Notes under the pieces: model-generated
What the model was told of the DNA's origin: nothing
Seen by the model: only the letters and a program-made list of their open reading frames with translations
The model's database searches: none
DNA from: Candidatus Electrothrix gigas
GTDB taxonomy: Bacteria > Desulfobacterota > Desulfobulbia > Desulfobulbales > Desulfobulbaceae
Length of the DNA stretch: 56,071 nt
Direction of reading: 5' to 3'
NCBI GenBank assembly: GCA_022766165.1
Contig: QYLO01000013.1
Coordinates: forward strand, 1-56,071
Part shown: positions 37,746 through 47,047 of the stretch, piece after piece
How positions within the stretch are numbered: position 1 is the first letter of the stretch
Layout of the letters: every line of letters starts with the position of its first letter
Program-made: the position numbers and the translations under genes

Positions 37746-38267
37746 TTAAATATTTTGAACAATATAGTTTAATATCGCCACCTCTTTTTCAACACCACTC
37801 GCACTTCTCGTTACAATAATCCGAAGATACTTAGGCTTTTGCTCCAGTTTTGCATCACTGTTATCTGGTATGGCTGATAGTAAACAGTTACCAGCAACAG
37901 CCCAATACACCTTATATTCCGGCCCCCCGGTACTCCCTGATCCCAGCGATTTAGACAACAAACCAATATCTGTCAAACTATCCCCTGAATCCAACTTGTC
38001 CTGTATCTCTCTGAAACTTTCTGGCAAATCACCGCAGGTATCTACAGTCAAAGCAAGATCAGAGTAGTCCATTGCAAGGAGTTGCTCAACCCGATCAGTG
38101 GCCCACGTCGAACCAATGGTAATAGCATTTGCTGTCAGGTTTTCTTTAATAGCCGCGGTTTGCATCCCAAAAAGCCCAAGAATACCAATAGTGAATATCG
38201 CCATTGCCATCAAGGTCTCAATAAGGGTAAAACCATCCTCAGTACCTATTTTTTTTATCTTTTTCAT
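37746..38267 (-). CDS. pilV: Type IV pilus minor pilin PilV
   Basis: The 173-residue protein has a classic type IV prepilin leader KKIKKIGTEDG|FTLIETLMAMAIFTIGILGLFGMQTAAIKENLTAN, with Glu at mature position 5. The continuation LTANAITIGSTWATDRVEQLLAMDY is typical of PilV. Two Cys residues could form the C-terminal disulfide. ATG at 38267 is preferred because GGTGA lies five bases upstream; an in-frame ATG at 38279 would add four residues. It starts 19 bases after the pilW stop, so they are surely co-transcribed. Confidence 0.88.
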   Translation of the reverse strand: MKKIKKIGTEDGFTLIETLMAMAIFTIGILGLFGMQTAAIKENLTANAITIGSTWATDRVEQLLAMDYSDLALTVDTCGDLPESFREIQDKLDSGDSLTDIGLLSKSLGSGSTGGPEYKVYWAVAGNCLLSAIPDNSDAKLEQKPKYLRIIVTRSASGVEKEVAILNYIVQNI

Positions 38268-38286
38268 AGCATTCACCATTTACATA

Positions 38287-38991
38287 TCACATATTACGCA
38301 GTGCAATCGAAGTCGTCAGCAACCGACGATGAAAATTTTTATCATCACCACTGGGCGGGTTGGTGAAACCGCTTGCCAGTATCCAATCTGCTGCATTACC
38401 TGAGGCTGGAAGATAGGTTATAGTATCAGTATACCGAGGATCTGGATAGCTGGACCGTACCAACATGGAAACCTCAACAATCTTTATATCTTGAACAGGG
38501 GGCGATGGGGGCAGTGGCTTTCCTTTTTCATCACGATAACTGAACAAAAACGCATCAACTCCTTCGGCTAAGGGCATAGGGGATGCACTGGCTGTATTTT
38601 TATCATCTCTCGTGACGTTAAGTTGTCCCGTCTTTTTATCCGTAGGTGGATCTGGATCTGGATCATACTGTAAGGTTATTCTGAATTCTTCTTGCGCCCC
38701 TGTTCTACGTTCACAAACATCAAAAATCAATGTATCTTCATCAGCTATGATAAAATTAGAGCTACATACTCCGCTCGGATCATAACCAGCCATTCTAATG
38801 TTCCTTGTCATGAAATCCAACGCACTTCTGATCCGTTGCTGCATTTCACTCACCTGCTCCTGAACCGTATAGCTTCTCTGCTGAATGGTATACACACCGT
38901 ATATTCCGGCTATCACCAGGCTCGATATGGCCATAGACACCATGATCTCGACAAGGGTAAATCCTTTATCTTTTAACCGTGTTCTCTTCAT
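38287..38991 (-). CDS. pilW: Type IV pilus minor pilin PilW
   Basis: The 234-residue protein has the prepilin N-terminus KRTRLKDKG|FTLVEIMVSMAISSLVIAGIYGVY and the PilW continuation QEQVSEMQQRIRSALDFMTRNIRMAGYDPSG, a very recognisable PilW signature. The rest is beta-rich with an aliphatic C-terminal RRLLTTSIALRNM, also typical. ATG at 38991 is preceded by AAGGAGAG; the frame stays open to 39060, but that extension is unlike pilins. It belongs to the fimT-pilW-pilV-pilX-pilY1 cluster. Confidence 0.9.
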   Translation of the reverse strand: MKRTRLKDKGFTLVEIMVSMAISSLVIAGIYGVYTIQQRSYTVQEQVSEMQQRIRSALDFMTRNIRMAGYDPSGVCSSNFIIADEDTLIFDVCERRTGAQEEFRITLQYDPDPDPPTDKKTGQLNVTRDDKNTASASPMPLAEGVDAFLFSYRDEKGKPLPPSPPVQDIKIVEVSMLVRSSYPDPRYTDTITYLPASGNAADWILASGFTNPPSGDDKNFHRRLLTTSIALRNM

Positions 38992-39098
38992 ATCTTTTCT
39001 CTCCTTTTCGGATACCGGTCTCTTTTCCTTACAACCCATCCCTCTGGACAGGGACAACAAAACCTACTACACCTACTACACGCAAATCTACATGCTCT

Positions 39099-39662
39099 TC
39101 AATCAACATCCCAGGAAACACCATTAAATCTCCTGATCTTAATTGCTCCATATATTGTTGTAGTTATTGCATAGCAGACATCATCTCCTGGATCTTGTAA
39201 GTAAACACTCCTGTTTTTTGTTGTTCCAACTGGGTTAAAAGCAAGATCCTGATACGGTACAACATTATTTATTAAGTCGTTATTCCAGTTTTTCACTGCC
39301 CCGCCCTTTCCATAAATAACTTGGCCATAATCGGCTAAGTCTCTTCTCATTTCATCAGGATTCCACTCTTTAAATCCGGTAGTACCGTCTTCATCTTCAT
39401 CAAAATAATAGTAGCGATCAGATTCGTTAAATCGAACAGTTATCTTTTTATTCTTTTTCACAGCCAGCAGGCGTGCTTTTTGCAAATCTACATAGACATT
39501 CCGTGCTGCTGCTTTCAACCTTTTTTCTGGCAACCCCCTCAGAATACTTGGAATACTTAGAGCTGACAATATTCCAATAAGAGCAATGACCACCATGAGT
39601 TCAACAAAAGAAAAACCTCTTATCTCTTGCTGGGTACTCTCTAAACCCCCTATTTTTTGCAT
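39099..39662 (-). CDS. GspH/FimT-type pseudopilin, copy 2
   Basis: The 187-residue protein has the type IV pilin N-terminal helix GFSFVELMVVIALIGILSALSIPSILRGLPEKRLKAAARNVYVDLQKARLLAVKKNKKITVRF, matching GspH/FimT pseudopilins. It closely resembles its upstream neighbour (39815-40381) over the first 75 residues and again at the C-terminus (VCYAITTTIYGAIKIRRFNGVSWD), so they are tandem duplicates. The leader before the cleavage glycine is longer (about 16 residues) than in the paralogue. ATG at 39662 follows GAGGTGATTTC. It probably forms part of the priming pseudopilin complex. Confidence 0.85.
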   Translation of the reverse strand: MQKIGGLESTQQEIRGFSFVELMVVIALIGILSALSIPSILRGLPEKRLKAAARNVYVDLQKARLLAVKKNKKITVRFNESDRYYYFDEDEDGTTGFKEWNPDEMRRDLADYGQVIYGKGGAVKNWNNDLINNVVPYQDLAFNPVGTTKNRSVYLQDPGDDVCYAITTTIYGAIKIRRFNGVSWDVD

Positions 39663-39814
39663 GAAATCACCTCGCCGAGTTGCAGTATTAACTGGTTTAC
39701 GACCCCAATGACACACTCCCTAAGAATTTCTAGGGATTCTTTCCTACTTTATTTTTATAGGAAAGCACGTTTTTTTTGAGCAGGTTTTGGTGCTGTTCCG
39801 CTACAATCCTGGTA

Positions 39815-40381
39815 TTATTCCCAGCTAGAACCGTTATACCTTAATATTTTAACAGAGCCGAGCATTGAGACTGTAACTGCATAACAAACCTCCTGAACAT
39901 TATCATCTTGCAGATAAATATCTGCCGTGTTGGCCACCCCGAGATTTGTAAAGATAATCTTTTCATCACCAGTCACGCCAGTTACACCAGAGGGCGGAAT
40001 TGTGGTATCCGGAATACCAACGGCAGCAGGGGATTGTCTCCAATTATTAAGGGTTGTGGCATTACAACCATACTGCACAGATCCTGAGTCAGCCAGAGAT
40101 ATTGTCGTCGCTACCGTATTGCCATTGTCATCTATAAAAGAGTACTGTTTCTTAGCTGTATCAAAGGTAACTGTTACGTTTTTATTTTCCTTTACTGCCA
40201 ACAGTTTTGCCTTTTGTAAATCTGCGTACAGACTTCTGGCTGCATTCTTGAGACGTTTTTCCGGCAGGCTACGCAACAGGCTCGGAAGTCCAATAGCACT
40301 CAAAAGACCGATAAGGGCTATTACCACCATTAATTCAACAAAGGAGAACCCCTTTGAATTGCTTGTATTTTTATTTATCAT
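39815..40381 (-). CDS. GspH/FimT-type pseudopilin, copy 1
   Basis: The 188-residue protein carries KG|FSFVELMVVIALIGLLSAIGLPSLLRSLPEKRLKNAARSLYADLQKAKLLAVKENKNVTVTF, a FimT/GspH N-terminus with Glu5. It ends VCYAVTVSMLGSVKILRYNGSSWE, nearly the same as its downstream paralogue. It is the first gene of the minor pilin cluster; a sigma-54-like element lies about 80 bases upstream. The two fimT copies are separated by 152 bases containing a hairpin (CTTTCCTA at 39739-39746 with TAGGAAAG at 39758-39765). FimT in other species has DNA-binding activity in uptake; whether either copy does so here cannot be told. Confidence 0.85.
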   Translation of the reverse strand: MINKNTSNSKGFSFVELMVVIALIGLLSAIGLPSLLRSLPEKRLKNAARSLYADLQKAKLLAVKENKNVTVTFDTAKKQYSFIDDNGNTVATTISLADSGSVQYGCNATTLNNWRQSPAAVGIPDTTIPPSGVTGVTGDEKIIFTNLGVANTADIYLQDDNVQEVCYAVTVSMLGSVKILRYNGSSWE

Positions 40382-40462
40382 TACATCATCACTTCATATT
40401 ATCAGACTTCTCTTTGCAACCAAGATATTTCTTAGTATTTCTTAGTTACACTCAGTACACAT

Positions 40463-40482
40463 AATGCAAAAGGCATTCCCTA
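40463..40482 (-). promoter_or_regulatory. Candidate sigma-54 promoter of the minor pilin cluster
   Basis: On the minus strand the sequence GGAATGCCTTTTGCAT has the invariant GG (plus 40478-40479) and GC (plus 40466-40467) exactly ten bases apart, with TT before GC as in the -24/-12 consensus. The CAC after GG is not conserved. A start site would fall near 40454, about 73 bases before the first fimT. The adjacent NtrC-type regulator makes it plausible. Confidence 0.45.
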
Positions 40483-40621
40483 TTGCAAAAAAATAAATTA
40501 CCTTTATTTTCAATTAGATTAAAGAAAAACAAGGAGCTTTTACTTATAAGATAACTTTCTTTCCTTAAAAAACATTATAAAATTTTTTAATACCTTTTTG
40601 CCTTCAGGGATACGCCCTGAC

Positions 40622-42025
40622 TCAACTACTCAGCTCATACACCTTCACCTTGTTCAACAACGAAGGATAGCTTATTTCAAGGATTTCAGCAGCCTTACTC
40701 TTGTTGCCTTTGGTTTTGTCAAGGGCCTTACGGATAAGCCGCTTCTCCACCCTTTTTTTTCCCTCTTTTATGGAGAACGTACCAGACAAAAAATCAGTAA
40801 CCTTATCTGGCTGATGTTCTCGAATATTCTCTGGAAGGTTTTCTAACTCAACAAGCTGTCCCTCTGCTAAAATCACGGCCCGTTCCAGCACATTTTCTAA
40901 TTCACGAACATTGCCAGGCCAAGAGTAGGCAAGCAAATGCTCCATTGCAGCCCTGCTCATCCCTTCAATATCTGGTCGGTTTAAGCTCTCTGTAAATTTC
41001 CTGATAAAATAAGTAGAAAGCACAGGGATATCCTCAGTCCGTTTGCGCAAGGGTGGAACCTGAATATTGATCACATTGAGCCGATAAAACAAGTCCTGAC
41101 GAAACTTCTTCTGACGAACCTCCTTGCCAAGATCTCTGGCTGTTGCTGCGAGAATGCGGACATCAATTTTTTTTCTTTGGGCCGATCCAAGAGGGCGAAT
41201 CTCCTGTTCCTGTAAAACCCGCAATAACTTCACCTGCAAAGACATGGGCAGCTCACCAATTTCATCAAGAAAAAAAGTTCCCTTATTTGCCTCTTCAAAA
41301 AGCCCCTTTTTAGCCTGTCCAGCTCCGGTAAAGGCTCCCCGAACATAGCCAAAAAATTCACTTTCCAGCAGATTTTCTGGAACACTCCCACAGTTTACCG
41401 CAATAAAGGGTTTATCTGCTCTGCCACTTTTGGCATGAATACCCGCAGCAACCAGTTCCTTGCCTGTGCCGGATTCACCAGTGATCAGCACAGTGGTTGG
41501 ATATTCGGCGACCTTATCAGCCAAGGTAAACACCTCCTGCATGGCCTTACTCTTTCCGATCATTGTGCCAAAGCCAATTTTTCTCTCTAACTCCACAACC
41601 TTTTGTTGAAGACGGATATTTTCTCGGCGCAACTGTTCCCGCTCTTCAGCCTTTTTCAGCACCAAAACCACTTCATCAGTTTTAAAGGGTTTGGAGATAA
41701 AATCATAGGCCCCCTGCTTCATTGCCTCAATGGCTGTGTCCACTGAACCAAAGGCAGACATCATGATGACCGTTGCACCATGTTCAAGGGATTGCGCTGC
41801 CTCAAGAAAGGTCAGGCCATCCATTGTGGGCATTCTGATATCACAGAGGATAAAGTGAAAGGATCGACTCTTGAGCAGGTTGATTGCCTCTTGACCATTC
41901 GCAGCTGTTTCAACCTGATATCCCTCTTCAGTCAGCAGCACAGAGAGCATGTGGCGCATATTCTCCTCATCATCCACAACAAGAACATGTTGTGAAGGAG
42001 CTATGTCATCCATATCCATATCCAT
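40622..42025 (-). CDS. Sigma-54-dependent response regulator, NtrC family
   Basis: The 467-residue protein has a receiver domain (about residues 12-125, phosphoacceptor D62 in CDIRMPTMDG, K at FKTDEV), an AAA+ sigma-54 interaction domain with Walker A GESGTGKELVA, the GAFTGA loop that contacts sigma-54 and Walker B GTFFLDEIGELP, and a Fis-type HTH at the C-terminus (NKSKAAEILEISYPSLLNKVKVY). It would activate sigma-54 promoters on phosphorylation. It follows the histidine kinase gene by 82 bases. The pilin cluster begins 240 bases further downstream in the same direction and has a -24/-12-like element, so PilR-like control of minor pilins is a reasonable inference. Confidence 0.93.
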   Translation of the reverse strand: MDMDMDDIAPSQHVLVVDDEENMRHMLSVLLTEEGYQVETAANGQEAINLLKSRSFHFILCDIRMPTMDGLTFLEAAQSLEHGATVIMMSAFGSVDTAIEAMKQGAYDFISKPFKTDEVVLVLKKAEEREQLRRENIRLQQKVVELERKIGFGTMIGKSKAMQEVFTLADKVAEYPTTVLITGESGTGKELVAAGIHAKSGRADKPFIAVNCGSVPENLLESEFFGYVRGAFTGAGQAKKGLFEEANKGTFFLDEIGELPMSLQVKLLRVLQEQEIRPLGSAQRKKIDVRILAATARDLGKEVRQKKFRQDLFYRLNVINIQVPPLRKRTEDIPVLSTYFIRKFTESLNRPDIEGMSRAAMEHLLAYSWPGNVRELENVLERAVILAEGQLVELENLPENIREHQPDKVTDFLSGTFSIKEGKKRVEKRLIRKALDKTKGNKSKAAEILEISYPSLLNKVKVYELSS

Positions 42026-42107
42026 AAGGTACCCACATCCATAAATACTGTTTCCACCCCAAGGAGCGACTACGGGGCGAGATAAATAATTATTATTTTA
42101 TCGTAGT

Positions 42108-43688
42108 TTATCCACTCCAAGCAAGGGGAAAGGTGAGCAACACACAGGTACCCAGCCCAACTTCACTCTGCAATTCCATTGTACCGCCCGCAGTCTCAAC
42201 AAGAGAGCGAGAAACAGACAGACCCAACCCGGTTCCCTTGCCTGGCTCCTTGCTCGTGTAAAAGGGATCAAAAACAATAGGGAGTTCTTCTGCTGCGATG
42301 CCTTGTCCGTTATCATATAGACGCACAACAAGCTGCAAAGAATTTTCCTGTTTACAGGAGAGCAGACACTGTAATGCTGTTGACACCACCACCCTCCGGC
42401 CTTCTTTCTTCTTATCGTTTTTTTTATCGTTTTTCTTCTTTTGAAGAGGTAGCTGTAGAGCATCTGCACTGTTGAGCAGGCAGTTGATAAAGACCTGACG
42501 CAACTGCTCATTATTAGCGTATAACTTATCATTTTCAGCAGCAAAATCAGTAGCAATCGTAATATTTCGAAAAGCGGTTTGTACCTTGACCATCTCAAGA
42601 ACCGAATACAGCAGTTCATGCAGAGAAAGAATATGTGGCTTGGCCTTAGCTGGTCGAGAAAAATCAAGCAACTGCCGGATCAGTTTGTCAATTCGCTGGA
42701 TCTCCTGCTCAGAACGAGAGAGAAAGTCCTTGTGTTGCTTACTCATATCCTTTGAACTGAGTAAAAGGCCAAGATACCCCTGAACCACACTCAGTGGATT
42801 CCCGATCTCATGGGCAAGTCCTGCGGCCATCCGTCCTACAGAGGCTAATTTTTCTGTTTGAATCATCTCTTGCTGTTGTTTTTGCAAGGTCTGATTGGCA
42901 ACCTCTAACGCAGTAACAGTGTGCTGTACTGTCTTGCGATCCTCTTCAATCTTTGCCAGCATCCTGTTTAAACTGTTTGATAATCTTGCAAACTCGCTAC
43001 CTGTTCCCTCTGCAACAAAGAAAGAGGGATCACAGCTATTATACTGATCTGCAAGGGCAATTAACTGATCAACAGGACGAAGCACGGCTTTGGCCATTCT
43101 CAAAAAACCAATGGCTCCAAGAAGTAAAATATTGACAAACAGATAGAGAAGAATGGTTTTTTCTGTTTGCCACAGGGTTTGTGTCAGAGAATCCAAAGAA
43201 CGCACCACGGCAACCGCTCCGATAATTTTACCCTGCTGCTTATCCTGCTTACCCTGCATATCCTGTAAAGGGCGAGCATTGACAAGAAGATCATTGCATA
43301 AGAACTTATGGATAAACGAAGCCGCAGTACGGCTCACCGGTTGACCACTGTTCTGCGCTTCAAGGGCAGCAGCAGATAACAGGGCCTGTATACGTTCCTC
43401 ACCATTCTGCTTTTTTTGCTGACGTATTGGCGGTTCTGACTTCAACAGAACAAAGAAACGACCACTTTCAGTTGACTTGTAATAATCTGAAAAAGAACGT
43501 TGTTTTTTTGCTCTCCCCTGTAATCTCTCATGGATAAGCAACGAGTTGATATGGGCAAGAACAGCCTGATCATACCTTGCCTCACGTTGTAGGGCATCGT
43601 GTTTCCAAAAAAAGAGCAGGACAAAGTTGATCAACAACATGCCAATCAACAGCAGGCTGATAATCGTTATGGTCAGTCGGAGCTTCAC
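42108..43688 (-). CDS. Sensor histidine kinase
   Basis: The 526-residue inner-membrane kinase has an N-terminal membrane segment (about 5-28), a periplasmic sensor of about 145 residues, a second membrane segment (178-196), a HAMP-like linker (197-250), a coiled coil, the HisKA domain with H293 in GLAHEIGNPLS and a HATPase domain with DNGQGI and KGTGLGLSVSRSLV. A lysine-rich insert (KKKNDKKNDKKK) sits inside the HATPase region. The GNPLS form of the H-box is typical of NtrB/PilS/ZraS-type kinases that pair with sigma-54 activators, as here. The start overlaps the last four bases of the GlcD-like gene. The sensed signal is unknown. Confidence 0.9.
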   Translation of the reverse strand: MKLRLTITIISLLLIGMLLINFVLLFFWKHDALQREARYDQAVLAHINSLLIHERLQGRAKKQRSFSDYYKSTESGRFFVLLKSEPPIRQQKKQNGEERIQALLSAAALEAQNSGQPVSRTAASFIHKFLCNDLLVNARPLQDMQGKQDKQQGKIIGAVAVVRSLDSLTQTLWQTEKTILLYLFVNILLLGAIGFLRMAKAVLRPVDQLIALADQYNSCDPSFFVAEGTGSEFARLSNSLNRMLAKIEEDRKTVQHTVTALEVANQTLQKQQQEMIQTEKLASVGRMAAGLAHEIGNPLSVVQGYLGLLLSSKDMSKQHKDFLSRSEQEIQRIDKLIRQLLDFSRPAKAKPHILSLHELLYSVLEMVKVQTAFRNITIATDFAAENDKLYANNEQLRQVFINCLLNSADALQLPLQKKKNDKKNDKKKEGRRVVVSTALQCLLSCKQENSLQLVVRLYDNGQGIAAEELPIVFDPFYTSKEPGKGTGLGLSVSRSLVETAGGTMELQSEVGLGTCVLLTFPLAWSG

Positions 43689-45127
43689 GATGTTCCGGTC
43701 TGCTCATTATCCTGAGAAGCTGGAAATATTTTTCCTGGATTCAGGATGTTGTACGGATCAAAAAGGTCCTTTACCCGCTGCATAACAGCAAGAGCCGTTT
43801 GGTCAAGTTCCTGAGCAAGAAAGGGCGACTTGGTGATGCCAACGCCGTGTTCACCGGATAGCGTGCCGCTCATGCTGAGGACACATTGAAAAAGCCGCTC
43901 TTTGGCCTGGAGTCCGTTGTTGTACTCCTGCCTGTTCTGTTTATCCACCATGATGTTGACATGGATGTTCCCGTCTCCTGCATGACCAAAGGTCAGGATA
44001 ATCAGATCCAGTTCCTGAGAAAGCTGCTCTGTCAACTGCACCAACTCCGATATCCGGGATCGAGGAACCACCACATCCTCGGCAATTTTATGGGGACGTA
44101 GGTTCAAACAGGCTGGTCCAATAGAGCGTCGGGCCAACCAAAGCTCTTGGGTTTCTTTGTCATCTTTTGCCTGCTGTAACAGATAATCACCCTGCCTCTG
44201 AACAAATTCCGTAAAACGTCTTTCTTGCTGCTGCACCTCGTCTGTACTCCCGTCAAATTCCACTAATAACAGGGCAGCGGTCTTTTCAGGCAATGAAAAA
44301 CTGAGCCGATCACGCACGATCTGCACAGCGGTTTGATCCATATATTCTAAGGTGCAGGGCAGTAAACCAGCAGTAAGGATCTTGGCAACCAGATCAGTTG
44401 CTTGAACTAAAGAGGAAAAACTGAGGAGAAAGGTGGCCTTTGCCTCAGCAAGCGGTAGGAGGCGGAGAATGAGCTTGGTAAAGATCCCCAAGGTTCCTTC
44501 TGAGCCAATAAACAGCCGGGTCAGGTCATAGCCTACCACGCCTTTTTCTGTACGTACCCCAGTCTGCATGATTTCGCCGCCCGGTAGAACGACTTCTAAG
44601 CCTATAATATAATCACGGGTTACGCCGTACTTCACAGCACTTGGACCTCCGGCACATTCTCCAGCATTGCCCCCAAGAGAGCAAAATTTGAGGCTGGCCG
44701 GATCAGGGGGATACATCAAACCATACTCTTTCAGGGCTGTTTGCAGCTCACCTGTGACAACACCGGGTTCCACCACGGCAATCATATTGTCTGCATCAAT
44801 CTCCAAAATCCGTTGCATTCGACTGAACGCAATGATCAGCCCGCCATGTACAGGGAGCGCACCACCTGTGGTTCCACTGCCTGCCCCGCGGGGAATAACC
44901 GGAAAACGATATGTCTCAGCAAGGGAAAGTAAGGCTGCAACCTGCTCTGTTGATTCAGGCAAGGCCACAGCATCTGGAAAAAAAATTTGGCCTGAAGCAT
45001 CATAACTATAACAGGTTCGATCCTCAACACTGGTCAGTAAATTGGCCGAACCAATGGCCTCGTGTACTTTTTTTATGGCTTTTTTTTCCATATCTGCAAG
45101 AATACCGGATATTCTCTCAGAGAGCAA
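43685..45127 (-). CDS. FAD-linked oxidase, GlcD/lactate dehydrogenase type
   Basis: The 480-residue flavoprotein belongs to the GlcD/D-lactate dehydrogenase family: a PCMH-type FAD-binding domain with PRGAGSGTTGGALPVHGG (near residue 80), PPDPASLKFCSLGGNAGECAGGP and FIGSEGTLGIFTK, and a C-terminal domain with HAGDGNIHVNIM, GEHGVGITK and the terminal FDPYNILNPGKIFP. It would oxidise a 2-hydroxy acid such as D-lactate or glycolate. No iron-sulfur partner gene (GlcF) is adjacent. TTG at 45127 opens the longest form; ATG at 45091 is an alternative and neither has a clear binding site. The stop overlaps the histidine kinase start by four bases, an unexpected operon partner. Confidence 0.88.
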   Translation of the reverse strand: MLSERISGILADMEKKAIKKVHEAIGSANLLTSVEDRTCYSYDASGQIFFPDAVALPESTEQVAALLSLAETYRFPVIPRGAGSGTTGGALPVHGGLIIAFSRMQRILEIDADNMIAVVEPGVVTGELQTALKEYGLMYPPDPASLKFCSLGGNAGECAGGPSAVKYGVTRDYIIGLEVVLPGGEIMQTGVRTEKGVVGYDLTRLFIGSEGTLGIFTKLILRLLPLAEAKATFLLSFSSLVQATDLVAKILTAGLLPCTLEYMDQTAVQIVRDRLSFSLPEKTAALLLVEFDGSTDEVQQQERRFTEFVQRQGDYLLQQAKDDKETQELWLARRSIGPACLNLRPHKIAEDVVVPRSRISELVQLTEQLSQELDLIILTFGHAGDGNIHVNIMVDKQNRQEYNNGLQAKERLFQCVLSMSGTLSGEHGVGITKSPFLAQELDQTALAVMQRVKDLFDPYNILNPGKIFPASQDNEQTGTS

Positions 45128-45252
45128 AGAATATTTTATCTGAGCAAGTACTGGGTGACTCGCTGGAGTTACCCTAAATTCCTCCCGAAGTTGCGCAAAA
45201 GTTACCCAGATATCGGGATGGACATTATAAAAAAACTTTACGAGGTGGCATC

Positions 45253-46254
45253 ATGTACAGTTGGTATGTTGCAGTCAACGGTCAAACCATTGGTCCTTTT
45301 TCCCATGAACAGATGATCGCAGGCATACGATCTGGCCAGTACCAGCAAACCAGTATGGTCTGGCGGGAAGGGTTCAGTGATTGGTTACCAGTACAACAGG
45401 TCAAAGAACTGGCTAACCCCGGTTCAGCAGCAGGTTATGCGCCCCCGCCCATGACAGGACGGCAGGCCCACGAGATTGACTACGAGATCTTTGGTCATGA
45501 AATGCAGTTTGTTGAAATAGAGCTTGATCCCGAGGAAAGCGTGGTGGCCGAAGCTGGCAGCATGATGTATATGAGTGACTTCATCCAGATGGACACTATC
45601 TTTGGTGATGGGTCTGCTGCCTCGCAACAGGGTGGTTTTTTCGATAAAATGCTTGGGGCAGGCAAACGGTTGATTACCGGTGAAGGACTCTTTATCACCA
45701 TGTTTACCTTTCACGGGCAGGGCAAGGGCAAGGCCGCCTTTGCCTCACCCTATCCGGGCAAGATTATTCCTTTAGACCTCAGTCGGTACGGTAACAGGAT
45801 CATCTGCCAAAAGGACGCCTTTCTCTGTGCAGCCAAGGGGGTTTCCATTGGTGTGGCCTTTCAAAAGAGGATTGGTACGGCCCTGTTTGGTGGGGAGGGA
45901 TTTATTATGCAACAACTGGACGGTGATGGACTCTGCTTTGTTCATGCAGGTGGCACTATTATTGAGCGGGAACTTAGAGCCGGAGAAAGCCTGCGGGTGG
46001 ACACGGGCTGTCTGGTGGCTTTGACGCAGGGCGTGGAATACGATATTGAATATGTGGGCAACGTGAAATCAGCAGTCTTTGGTGGCGAGGGATTCTTTTT
46101 TGCCTCCTTGCGTGGCCCAGGGCATGTCTGGTTGCAATCCCTGCCCTTTTCTCGACTGGCCGGACGAATTTGGTCTGCTGCACCGCAGGCCGGAGGTCAG
46201 AGCGTGGGCGAGGGATCGGTGCTTGGTAATATTTCCACTTTATTTGAGAAGTAA
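45253..46254 (+). CDS. GYF_2 domain plus AIM24/TIGR00266-family protein
   Basis: The 333-residue protein begins with a GYF_2 domain (residues 1-56, [18 protein letters not shown]...[11 protein letters not shown]), a peptide-binding-like module, followed by a proline-rich linker and an AIM24/TIGR00266 domain (about 75-310). That domain shows [22 protein letters not shown], then GLFITMFT and [25 protein letters not shown]. The AIM24 fold is a trimeric beta-prism related to tryptophan-RNA-binding attenuation proteins; the bacterial function is not known. GAGGTGGCATC precedes the ATG. It is a single plus-strand gene, divergent from the GlcD-like gene and convergent with bioD. Confidence 0.85.
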   Translation: MYSWYVAVNGQTIGPFSHEQMIAGIRSGQYQQTSMVWREGFSDWLPVQQVKELANPGSAAGYAPPPMTGRQAHEIDYEIFGHEMQFVEIELDPEESVVAEAGSMMYMSDFIQMDTIFGDGSAASQQGGFFDKMLGAGKRLITGEGLFITMFTFHGQGKGKAAFASPYPGKIIPLDLSRYGNRIICQKDAFLCAAKGVSIGVAFQKRIGTALFGGEGFIMQQLDGDGLCFVHAGGTIIERELRAGESLRVDTGCLVALTQGVEYDIEYVGNVKSAVFGGEGFFFASLRGPGHVWLQSLPFSRLAGRIWSAAPQAGGQSVGEGSVLGNISTLFEK

Positions 46255-46275
46255 GAAGTTGCCCGGATATCCCCC

Positions 46276-46322
46276 CGTCCCAGAGGGACGATTGACAATA
46301 GCCCACTGTTTTAACGGTGGGC
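46276..46322. repeat. Double-hairpin interspersed repeat
   Basis: Two hairpins lie side by side: CGTCCC (46276-46281) with GGGACG (46285-46290), loop AGA, and GCCCAC (46301-46306) with GTGGGC (46317-46322) around TGTTTTAACG. The pattern resembles REP/BIME-type small repeats I have seen in unrelated genomes. It separates two convergent genes and could stop transcription from both sides. Confidence 0.65.
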
Positions 46323-46343
46323 AACGAGGGCGGGCGACTCTCC

Positions 46344-47042
46344 TCAGGAATGAGCCGTAGCAGACAGCAAACCATCCCAATGCACAGACCGGGACTCCTT
46401 GATATCAGGGAGCAGAACCACCTTTTTTCGGAAACCATAACGACCCAAGGCAGCTTGGAATATCTTCAACGAGTCAGCAACAATCTCCGGGGTATGGTCA
46501 TTGCCATATATATTATAAACCAGCCCTAACAGATCCATCTTCCGGTTTTTGATCGCCTCAAGACAGAGCAGAGTATGGTTGATAGAACCAAGCCGGGGTG
46601 TGGTGACCATAATTAATGGATAGGCACGTTGTTGGAGATAGTCCAGCAGCAGGAGTTCTCTGGTCAACGGCACCAGTAGCCCTCCTGCCCCTTCAATAAT
46701 GAGCTGATCCACCTGTTCAGCCAAGGTGTCTGTGGCGGTATCCAAGTGGGTCGGATCAATTTTCGCACCAACACGCTCTGCGGCAAGATGGGGTGATGCT
46801 GGCAAAGGAAAGCAATAGGGACAAGTCAGCCCCTGCTCATCTGGAGTAAGCCAGCCTGTACTCATAAATTGACGATGCACTAAGATGTCATCCGGGCGAT
46901 CTGTACAGCCGGTCTGTACCAGTTTTTGGGTAATCACCACTTTTCCCTGATCCATTAGATAACGGGCCAACAGCCCTGTAACCACGGATTTTCCTACATC
47001 AGTATCTATTCCGCAGATGACTATAGGCTTAGGTTTATTCAT
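46344..47042 (-). CDS. bioD: Dethiobiotin synthetase
   Basis: BioD closes the ureido ring of dethiobiotin from DAPA, CO2 and ATP, the penultimate step of biotin synthesis. The 232-residue protein shows the modified P-loop GIDTDVGKS (residues 11-19), KLVQTG, and the second signature EGAGGLLVPL. The length fits the family. No other bio gene is adjacent; instead it starts five bases after the trpB stop, so the two are probably co-transcribed despite unrelated pathways. The stop lies some 20 bases from the double-hairpin repeat. Confidence 0.95.
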   Translation of the reverse strand: MNKPKPIVICGIDTDVGKSVVTGLLARYLMDQGKVVITQKLVQTGCTDRPDDILVHRQFMSTGWLTPDEQGLTCPYCFPLPASPHLAAERVGAKIDPTHLDTATDTLAEQVDQLIIEGAGGLLVPLTRELLLLDYLQQRAYPLIMVTTPRLGSINHTLLCLEAIKNRKMDLLGLVYNIYGNDHTPEIVADSLKIFQAALGRYGFRKKVVLLPDIKESRSVHWDGLLSATAHS

Positions 47043-47047
47043 AGGAG

